A stretch of DNA of 5,252 nt, from assembly GCA_024695185.1 (NCBI GenBank), contig JAILIR010000068.1, forward strand, positions 1-5,252, in the 5' to 3' direction. Each line of letters starts with the position of its first letter. Positions within the stretch are counted from its first letter, which is position 1. Both the position numbers and the translations under genes were made by a program. The DNA comes from a bacterium (GTDB lineage: Bacteria > Bacillota_I > Bacilli_A > Acholeplasmatales > JAEDCM01). A model generated the notes under the pieces. The model was not told the origin of the DNA, did no database searches, and saw only the letters and a list, made by a program, of their open reading frames with translations. Shown here piece after piece: positions 1-5,252 of the stretch.

Positions 1-263
1 AACCAATAGATATAAACCTATATATTCAAACACTTAGAATTATATGTTTAACAAGAGATAAGATTAATGAAATGAAAACAAATACTCTTTCAATTAAGAA
101 TAAGCTTGATGAAATCAAATTAGTTGGTGAAGCAAAAATATTAATTGTTAAGAATTTAAATGTTTCAGAAAATGAAGCTCATAAGCTGATTGAACAAAAT
201 GCGATGAACTTAAGAATAACTAAAAAGCAATCAGCCGAGATGTTTATAAAGAAGTATAGTTAG
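1..263 (+). CDS. ANTAR-domain response regulator (antiterminator), C-terminal part
   Basis: This is the 3' end of a gene that begins left of the window. The frame is open from base 3 and codes 86 residues up to the TAG at 261-263. An ATG at 72 exists, but the frame stays open upstream of it and the upstream residues fit the family, so it is probably internal. The first visible residues (Pro-Ile) resemble the Lys-Pro-Ile end of a receiver domain; the two bases before them (aa) are compatible with the Lys codon. A helical linker, probably coiled-coil, follows. The last ~55 residues are an ANTAR domain, shown by KLDEIKLVGEAKILI, the EAHKLIEQNAM segment and the closing LRITKKQSAEMFIKKY. ANTAR proteins bind paired hairpins in nascent mRNA and prevent termination. 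Clostridial relatives with a short degenerate receiver plus ANTAR often accompany glutamine synthetase or glutamate synthase genes. The ANTAR call is strong. The receiver domain and any nitrogen-control role are inferred. Confidence 0.88.
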   Translation, partial: PIDINLYIQTLRIICLTRDKINEMKTNTLSIKNKLDEIKLVGEAKILIVKNLNVSENEAHKLIEQNAMNLRITKKQSAEMFIKKYS

Positions 264-267
264 GAGG
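262..267 (+). promoter_or_regulatory. Ribosome-binding site of dapF
   Basis: A perfect AGGAGG core lies 7 bases before the dapF ATG at 275. Its first two bases belong to the TAG stop of the ANTAR gene, so termination of one gene and initiation of the next fall within the same ribosome footprint. This supports the 275 start and translational coupling. Confidence 0.85.
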
Positions 268-274
268 CCTATCT

Positions 275-1126
275 ATGAAAGTTAATTTCACAAAAATGCA
301 AGGATGTGCAAATGATTATATATATATTAATTGCTTTGATACAATTATTAAAAATCCATCAAAGCTAGCTATAAAAATGAGTAAAAGACATTTTTCTGTA
401 GGATCTGATGGATTAGTTTTAATATGTAGAAGTGAAGTTGCGGATGCTAAAATGCGCATGTTTAATGCTGATGGATCTGAAAGTGAAATGTGCGGAAATG
501 CTATTAGATGCATCGGTAAATATTTATATGATAAAAAAATGACCAAAAAAACCTTAATCACTATAGAAACACTTTGTGGAATTAAATATTTAGACCTTCA
601 TTTAGATAATAATGGAAAAGTAAAAGAAGTTACTGTTAATATGGGCAAAGCCATATTTGATTGTAATAAGATTCCTGTAGTTTATAGTGAAAAAGAAATG
701 ATTAATTCAGAATGTAGTGTAAATGGTAGTACTTATAATTTGACTGCTGTATCTATGGGTAATCCTCATTGTTGTTTATATTTAGATGAAATAAAAGATT
801 TAGAATTAGAAAAAATAGGACCATTATTTGAAAATAATCCTATTTATCCAAAAAGAACTAATACAGAGTTCTGTAAGGTAATTGATAAAAACCATTTAGA
901 AATGCGTGTATGGGAGCGTGGAGCTGGTGAAACCTATGCGTGTGGTACAGGTGCTTGTGCACTAGTTGCTTCAAGTATCAAGAATAAGATTTGTTATTTT
1001 AACGAAAATGTATTCGTCAAATTACTTGGTGGTACTTTAATCATTAATATAGATAGTGAATATAACGTATTAATGACTGGACCTGCTGAATTTGTTTATG
1101 AAGGGGTGTATGAATATGAAGATTAA
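275..1126 (+). CDS. dapF: Diaminopimelate epimerase
   Basis: Cytosolic, cofactor-independent racemase that converts LL-diaminopimelate to meso-diaminopimelate, the lysine precursor and peptidoglycan cross-linking residue. The 283-residue length is normal for the family (about 270-285). Both catalytic cysteines are visible in their motifs: Cys73 in NADGSESEMCGNAIRC and Cys223 in ERGAGETYACGTGACA. Other substrate-binding elements are present: Asn13 near the N-terminus, Asn75, the MGNPH segment around residues 161-165, the TNTEF segment around residue 196, and Glu214-Arg215. The protein has the usual two similar halves, each supplying one cysteine. The N-terminal motif reads GCANDY where the family usually has G-x-G-N-D, a mild Gly-to-Ala change. 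The start at 275 is fixed by the AGGAGG 7 bases upstream. The next gene, dapL, makes the substrate of this enzyme and overlaps its 3' end, which strengthens both calls. Confidence 0.97.
   Translation: MKVNFTKMQGCANDYIYINCFDTIIKNPSKLAIKMSKRHFSVGSDGLVLICRSEVADAKMRMFNADGSESEMCGNAIRCIGKYLYDKKMTKKTLITIETLCGIKYLDLHLDNNGKVKEVTVNMGKAIFDCNKIPVVYSEKEMINSECSVNGSTYNLTAVSMGNPHCCLYLDEIKDLELEKIGPLFENNPIYPKRTNTEFCKVIDKNHLEMRVWERGAGETYACGTGACALVASSIKNKICYFNENVFVKLLGGTLIINIDSEYNVLMTGPAEFVYEGVYEYED
1101..1108 (+). promoter_or_regulatory. Ribosome-binding site of dapL, inside dapF
   Basis: AAGGGGTG is a near match to AAGGAGGTG and lies inside the last codons of dapF. Counting from its final GG pair, it sits 9 bases before the ATG at 1116 and only 3 before the in-frame ATG at 1110, so it favours 1116 as the dapL start. 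The site for a more distal ATG at 1092 would be elsewhere, and no good match is seen there. Confidence 0.65.
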
Positions 1127-2297
1127 TGAAAATTTCTTAAAGCTATCAGAAAATTTCTTGTTCTCTTTAATTGCTAAAAAGGTAAAAGCTTTTAAAGAAA
1201 AAAATACGGATAAAGAAGTTATTAGTCTAGGTATTGGTGATGTATCACTTCCTTTATCCAAAGTAGTAATTGATGCTTTAGTTAGTGCATCATATGAAAT
1301 GGGTGTTAAAGAAACATTTAGAGGTTATCCACCTGAGTTTGGTTATGACTTTATTAAAGATAGTATTAGAAAGTATTATAAAAAGAATAATGTTGATCTA
1401 GATTTAGATGAAGTATTTGTGTGTGATGGTGCTAAAAGTGATTTAGGAAATATGGTAGAAATACTAGGAGATAATAGAATAGTTATTCCTGATCCAGTAT
1501 ATCCTGTATATGTTGATTCTAATATGATGGCTGGACGTAATATATTACTTTTAGAGGGTAATGAAGATAATGGATTCCTACCAATGCCTGATGGATTATC
1601 TTTAGAAGAATCAGTAATATATTTATGTAGTCCAAACAATCCTACAGGTGCAGTATATACAAGATATCAACTTGAAAAATGGGTAGAGTATGCGATTAAA
1701 TCGAGATCACTTATTATATTTGATAGTGCTTATGAAGCATTTATTAGAGGAGATTATCCACATTCTATTTTTGAAATAGAAGGTGCAAAATCTTGTTGCG
1801 TAGAAATATCAAGCTTTTCAAAGCTTGCTGGTTTTACAGGACTTAGATGTAGCTATAGTATAGTTCCTAAAGAAATACTTGGTGGAGTATTTAATAAAAT
1901 TTGGGGACGCAGACAAGCTACAAAATTTAATGGTGTAGCATGGCCAGTACAAAAGGCCGCTGAAGCTGCTTTAACAGAAGCAGGTTTAAAGGCATGCCAT
2001 GAAAACATTGATTATTATTTAGAGAATGCCAGAATACTAAGTAATGTTTTAAAGAAACATAACATTTGGCATACAGGAGGCTTCAATTCACCATACTTGT
2101 GGGTTAAATGTCCAAAGAATATGGGAAGCTGGGAATTCTTTGATTATTTATTAGAAAATGCTTATATTGTTACAACACCAGGTGTTGGCTTTGGTGAAAG
2201 TGGAGAAGGCTATGTTAGATTAACTTCATTTTCAACAAAAGAAAATACAATAGAAGCTGCAAGAAGATTAGATATTATATTAGAAAATTTGAGGTGA
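1116..2297 (+). CDS. dapL: LL-diaminopimelate aminotransferase
   Basis: PLP-dependent fold-type I aminotransferase that converts tetrahydrodipicolinate plus glutamate to LL-diaminopimelate plus 2-oxoglutarate in one step, bypassing the succinylase and acetylase routes. From the ATG at 1116 it has 393 residues, close to the family norm of about 390-410, and it begins [10 protein letters not shown] as relatives do. In this numbering the Schiff-base lysine is Lys236 in [14 protein letters not shown] contacts are Asn175 in SPNNPTG, Asp203 and Tyr206 in FDSAYEAF, and Arg244. The carboxylate-binding arginine is Arg368 in [30 protein letters not shown] and [10 protein letters not shown] are typical DapL segments. 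Starts at 1092 and 1110 are in frame but lack a suitably spaced ribosome-binding site. The gene overlaps dapF by 11 bases in another frame. Several usually conserved substrate-pocket positions differ ([17 protein letters not shown]), so the exact substrate rests partly on the dapF neighbour. Confidence 0.9.
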   Translation: MKINENFLKLSENFLFSLIAKKVKAFKEKNTDKEVISLGIGDVSLPLSKVVIDALVSASYEMGVKETFRGYPPEFGYDFIKDSIRKYYKKNNVDLDLDEVFVCDGAKSDLGNMVEILGDNRIVIPDPVYPVYVDSNMMAGRNILLLEGNEDNGFLPMPDGLSLEESVIYLCSPNNPTGAVYTRYQLEKWVEYAIKSRSLIIFDSAYEAFIRGDYPHSIFEIEGAKSCCVEISSFSKLAGFTGLRCSYSIVPKEILGGVFNKIWGRRQATKFNGVAWPVQKAAEAALTEAGLKACHENIDYYLENARILSNVLKKHNIWHTGGFNSPYLWVKCPKNMGSWEFFDYLLENAYIVTTPGVGFGESGEGYVRLTSFSTKENTIEAARRLDIILENLR

Positions 2298-2298
2298 T
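2291..2298 (+). promoter_or_regulatory. Ribosome-binding site of pyrG
   Basis: GAGGTGAT spans the TGA stop of dapL (2295-2297), and its GAGG core ends 7 bases before the pyrG ATG at 2302. Only 4 bases separate the two genes, so ribosomes ending dapL are placed directly at the pyrG start. Confidence 0.85.
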
Positions 2299-2301
2299 AC
2301 T

Positions 2302-3912
2302 ATGGAAGAAAAACAAACAAAATTTATCTTTGTAACTGGTGGAGTAGTATCATCCTTAGGTAAAGGTATTGCGGCCGCAAGTATAGGAAGACTTTTAAAA
2401 AATAGAGGATTAAAAGTTTTCATGCAAAAGTTTGATCCATACATTAACATTGACCCAGGTACAATGTCACCTTATCAACATGGTGAAGTATTCGTTACTG
2501 ATGATGGAGCTGAAACAGACTTAGATTTAGGTCACTATGAAAGATTTATTGATGAAAACTTAAGTAAAAGAAGTAATATTACAACAGGTAAAATATATCA
2601 ATCAGTAATTAATAAAGAAAGAAAAGGAGAATACCTTGGTGGAACAGTACAAGTTATTCCTCATATTACTGATGAAATTAAAAGGCAACTTGTTAAAGCT
2701 AAAAATGAATCAGGTGCTGATGTCATTATCACAGAAATTGGTGGAACAGTTGGTGATATCGAATCGCTTCCTTTCCTAGAAGCTATTAGACAAGCTAGAC
2801 GTGATTTTGGTTATGAAAATACAATGTATATTCATAATACCTTAGTTCCTTATTTAAGAGCTGCAGATGAAATCAAAACAAAACCTACACAACACTCCGT
2901 TAAGGAACTTAGAAGTATAGGTATTCAACCTGATATTATCATTTTAAGAAGTGAAGTAGATATCACAGATAGTCAAAAAGAAAAGATTGCCTTATTCTGT
3001 GATGTTCATAAAGAAGATGTAATAGTCGCAAAAGATGAAAAGATTTTGTTTAATGTAGTACTTAGCCTCCATAAACAAAAAATAGATGATATTATTGTTA
3101 AACATTTCCATTTAGATGTACCTGAAGCAGATATGAGTGAATGGGTTGAATTAATTAATAATATTAAACAATCAAAAGAAGAAGTTAATATTGGCTTAGT
3201 TGGTAAATATGTACAATTACATGATGCTTATTTATCAGTAAGTGAAGCGCTAAAGGCTGCTGGATACTATTACCATAAAAAAGTAGTAGTTAATTATATA
3301 GATGCAAATACAATTGATGATAATAATGCTAGTGAAATACTTAAGGGTATGGATGGTATTTTAGTTCCTGGTGGATTTGGAAAACGTGCAGCTGAAGGCA
3401 AAATTAGTGCTATTAGGTATGCAAGATTAAACAAAGTTCCACTACTTGGAATTTGTTATGGTATGCAACTAGCATGTATTGAATATGCTAGAGATGTATT
3501 TAGCTTAAAGGATGCTAATTCAACGGAAATAGATTCTGAAACTAAAAATCCAATCATCTATTTACTTCCTGATCAATACACGGGAATTAATATGGGTGGA
3601 ACATTAAGACTTGGTTTATATGATTGTCATATTGATAAAACAAGTAAAACATATCTAGCCTATGGAAAAGAAGATATTAAAGAACGTCATAGACATAGAT
3701 ATGAATTCAATAATGAATATTTAAATATATTAAGTAAAGACTTAGTATGTGTTGGTAAAAATGAAAAGCAAAACTTAGTTGAAATTGTCGAATTAAAGAA
3801 TCATCCATTCTTTATTTGTTGTCAATTCCATCCTGAGTTCTTATCAAGGCCAAATAGGCCACACCCTTTATTTAGGGAATTTATAAATGCAACAATCAAT
3901 AACAAAAAATAG
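2302..3912 (+). CDS. pyrG: CTP synthase (glutamine-hydrolysing)
   Basis: Catalyses UTP + ATP + glutamine to CTP + ADP + phosphate + glutamate, the last step of de novo CTP synthesis in the cytosol. The 536 residues match the family length of about 535. The N-terminal synthetase domain (residues ~1-270) shows the nucleotide loop [17 protein letters not shown] with Lys21, then [13 protein letters not shown], the [14 protein letters not shown] motif with Asp75, and [11 protein letters not shown] with Glu145. A linker near 270-295 leads to the class I glutamine amidotransferase domain, with [13 protein letters not shown] (301-313), the oxyanion segment [10 protein letters not shown] (357-366), nucleophile Cys385 in [11 protein letters not shown], and His510/Glu512 in QFHPEF. 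RHRHRYE at 462-468 and ANSTEID at 405-411 are typical. The nucleophile elbow has Tyr386 where CTP synthases normally have Leu (GICLGMQ). The start is supported by the upstream GAGGTGAT. The glutamine dependence fits the nitrogen theme of its neighbours. Confidence 0.98.
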   Translation: MEEKQTKFIFVTGGVVSSLGKGIAAASIGRLLKNRGLKVFMQKFDPYINIDPGTMSPYQHGEVFVTDDGAETDLDLGHYERFIDENLSKRSNITTGKIYQSVINKERKGEYLGGTVQVIPHITDEIKRQLVKAKNESGADVIITEIGGTVGDIESLPFLEAIRQARRDFGYENTMYIHNTLVPYLRAADEIKTKPTQHSVKELRSIGIQPDIIILRSEVDITDSQKEKIALFCDVHKEDVIVAKDEKILFNVVLSLHKQKIDDIIVKHFHLDVPEADMSEWVELINNIKQSKEEVNIGLVGKYVQLHDAYLSVSEALKAAGYYYHKKVVVNYIDANTIDDNNASEILKGMDGILVPGGFGKRAAEGKISAIRYARLNKVPLLGICYGMQLACIEYARDVFSLKDANSTEIDSETKNPIIYLLPDQYTGINMGGTLRLGLYDCHIDKTSKTYLAYGKEDIKERHRHRYEFNNEYLNILSKDLVCVGKNEKQNLVEIVELKNHPFFICCQFHPEFLSRPNRPHPLFREFINATINNKK

Positions 3913-3920
3913 AAGGTGAT
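3913..3920 (+). promoter_or_regulatory. Ribosome-binding site of gltB
   Basis: AAGGTGAT begins immediately after the TAG stop of pyrG (3910-3912) and fills most of the 11-base gap. Its GG pair ends 7 bases before the ATG at 3924, the same spacing as at dapF and pyrG, which supports this start for gltB. Confidence 0.8.
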
Positions 3921-3923
3921 ATT

Positions 3924-5252
3924 ATGGAAAATTATCCTAATAAATGTGGTTTATATAATCCTTCATATGAACATGATGCTTGTGGTATCGGTGCTATTGC
4001 AAGTATAAAAGGAGTTAAAACACATAAAACAATTAAGGATGCATTAAATATTTTAATTCATCTAGAACATAGAGGAGGTACTGGTGCTGAAGATAACTCT
4101 GGTGATGGTGCTGGTATTCTAATTCAAATTCCAGATAAATTTTATAGAGGAGAGGTCCTTGGCTTTGAACTTCCTAAAGAAGGAGATTATGGCGTAGGGC
4201 AGCTATTTCTATCAAAGAATGAAGAAATAAGAAAGAAAGAAATCGAATTAATTGATAGTATTTTAGAAAGCGAGAAAATCGAAAAGCTTGGTTATAGAAG
4301 AGTACCAGTAGATACTTATGGTGTTGGTGCTACAGCTTTAAAAGCAATGCCATATATGATGCAATTATTTGTTAAAAAACCAGATGATATTAAAAGCGGT
4401 ATTGATTTTGAAAGAAAGCTTTATATAGCTAGAAGAGTAATTGAAAGAAAGGCAATAGATTTAGATTATAAATTATATTTCTGTAGCTTCTCAAGTCGTA
4501 CTATCGTATATAAGGGTATGCTAGTATCTACACAAGTTAGAGATTTCTATCTTGATTTAAAGGATACTAAAGTAGAAAGTGCAATTGCTTTAGTTCACTC
4601 TAGATTCTCTACTAACACATTCCCTTCATGGGATAGAGCACATCCAAATAGATTTATTTGCCATAATGGTGAAATTAATACTATTAGAGGTAATGTTGAC
4701 TCTGTTCGTGCTAGAGAAGGTTTATTTGAATCTAAAGTATTTAATGGTGATTTAAAGAAAGTTATCCCATTAATTCCAAAGGAATCAAGTGACTCAGCTA
4801 TGTTCGATAACTTCCTAGAATTCTTATACCTAAATGGTAGAAGTATGGAAGAAGTAATCATGATGATGATCCCAGAACCTTGGATGAAAAATGAAGATAT
4901 GTCTAAAGACTTAAAAGCATTCTATGAATTCCATTCAACATTTATGGAACCATGGGATGGACCAGCAGCAATATTATTTACTGATGGTATTAAGCTAGGT
5001 GCATCACTAGATAGAAATGGTTTAAGACCATCACGTTATTATGTAACTGATGATGATTATCTAATTTTATTCTCTGAAACAGGAAGCCTACCAATTGAAG
5101 AAAAGCATGTAACATTAAAGGGTAGACTAGAACCAGGTAAGATTCTACTTGTTGATACAGAAGCTGGTAGAATTATATCTAATGATGAGATTAAAGAAAC
5201 TATTTCTAAAAAGCAAGATTATAAGGCATGGAATAAAAATATCATTCATTTA
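3924..5252 (+). CDS. gltB: Glutamate synthase large subunit, N-terminal part
   Basis: The frame stays open to the right edge, giving the first 443 residues of a protein normally near 1,500. Glutamate synthase (GOGAT) converts glutamine + 2-oxoglutarate to two glutamates. The part seen is the class II glutamine amidotransferase domain. Cys20 in YEHDACGIGAI is the nucleophile, exposed by removal of a short 19-residue propeptide, as is usual for large subunits. Further motifs are EHRGGTGAEDNSGDGAG (48-64), HSRFSTNTFPSW (225-236) with the glutamine-binding Arg227, CHNGEINTIRGN (246-257) with oxyanion Asn248 and Gly249, SSDSAMFD (288-295), EPWDGPAAILFTDG (342-355), DRNGLRPSRY (363-372) and GRLEPGKILLVDTEAGRI (400-417). 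The central, FMN-binding and C-terminal domains lie outside the window, so it cannot be told whether the small subunit is separate or fused, or whether the donor is NADPH or ferredoxin. The 11-base gap after pyrG implies co-transcription. Confidence 0.96.
   Translation, partial: MENYPNKCGLYNPSYEHDACGIGAIASIKGVKTHKTIKDALNILIHLEHRGGTGAEDNSGDGAGILIQIPDKFYRGEVLGFELPKEGDYGVGQLFLSKNEEIRKKEIELIDSILESEKIEKLGYRRVPVDTYGVGATALKAMPYMMQLFVKKPDDIKSGIDFERKLYIARRVIERKAIDLDYKLYFCSFSSRTIVYKGMLVSTQVRDFYLDLKDTKVESAIALVHSRFSTNTFPSWDRAHPNRFICHNGEINTIRGNVDSVRAREGLFESKVFNGDLKKVIPLIPKESSDSAMFDNFLEFLYLNGRSMEEVIMMMIPEPWMKNEDMSKDLKAFYEFHSTFMEPWDGPAAILFTDGIKLGASLDRNGLRPSRYYVTDDDYLILFSETGSLPIEEKHVTLKGRLEPGKILLVDTEAGRIISNDEIKETISKKQDYKAWNKNIIHL

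Noticed and set aside
72..263. A stand-alone 63-residue ANTAR mini-protein starting at the ATG at 72
   Set aside because: The frame is open upstream to the window edge, the upstream residues (Pro-Ile then a helical linker) fit the end of a receiver domain, and no good ribosome-binding site precedes 72.
264..274. Possible ANTAR target hairpins, promoter or terminator between the regulator and dapF
   Set aside because: The 11-base gap holds only the ribosome-binding site; the gaps at 2298-2301 and 3913-3923 are equally too short. Any ANTAR target would be upstream of the window.
1810..1827. Perfect inverted repeat with 8-base arms (CAAGCTTT / AAAGCTTG) and a 2-base centre inside dapL
   Set aside because: It encodes the conserved Ser-Ser-Phe-Ser-Lys-Leu active-site stretch, the 2-base loop is too small for a stable hairpin without losing pairs, and A/T-rich coding sequence yields such palindromes by chance.
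3848..3860. GGCC-N5-GGCC hairpin near the end of pyrG
   Set aside because: Only 4-base arms, no T-run after it, and it lies within the conserved [10 protein letters not shown] coding region. It is not a terminator.
4595..4861. Antisense open frame opposite gltB (and similar ones at 316-561, 1070-1261 and 1376-1639)
   Set aside because: These lie opposite well-supported conserved genes, their translations show no recognisable domain, and they are explained by the codon bias of the genes on the + strand.

Overview
The window suggests a low-G+C Firmicute, most likely a member of the Clostridia. The sequence is strongly A/T-rich and prefers A/T-ending codons such as AGA for Arg. It carries a clostridial-type ANTAR regulator, the DapL (single-step aminotransferase) route to diaminopimelate, and near-consensus AGGAGGTGAT-type ribosome-binding sites. 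Assignment below class level is not supportable from this sequence alone.

Layout: five genes lie on the + strand with almost no space between them. (1) The C-terminal part of an ANTAR-domain response regulator enters from the left edge and ends at 263. (2) dapF, diaminopimelate epimerase, is at 275-1126. (3) dapL, LL-diaminopimelate aminotransferase, is at 1116-2297 and overlaps dapF by 11 bases. (4) pyrG, CTP synthase, is at 2302-3912. (5) The N-terminal glutamine amidotransferase part of gltB, the glutamate synthase large subunit, starts at 3924 and runs off the right edge. The three gaps are 11, 4 and 11 bases, so no gap can hold a terminator or promoter. The arrangement is that of one operon whose promoter lies to the left of the window.

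How the genes fit together: GltB makes glutamate from glutamine and 2-oxoglutarate. DapL uses glutamate as amino donor to make LL-diaminopimelate from tetrahydrodipicolinate. DapF epimerises that product to meso-diaminopimelate for lysine and peptidoglycan. PyrG spends glutamine to aminate UTP to CTP. The cluster therefore centres on glutamine/glutamate nitrogen, which suits an RNA-binding ANTAR antiterminator; relatives of that family are linked to glutamine synthetase and glutamate synthase genes in clostridia. The regulatory link is inference.

The region is essentially ordinary core metabolism. I found no mobile element, CRISPR array, RNA gene or undescribed system. The points worth a second look are sequence deviations inside DapL and PyrG, the grouping of nitrogen-using genes behind an ANTAR regulator, and the tightly coupled gene junctions.
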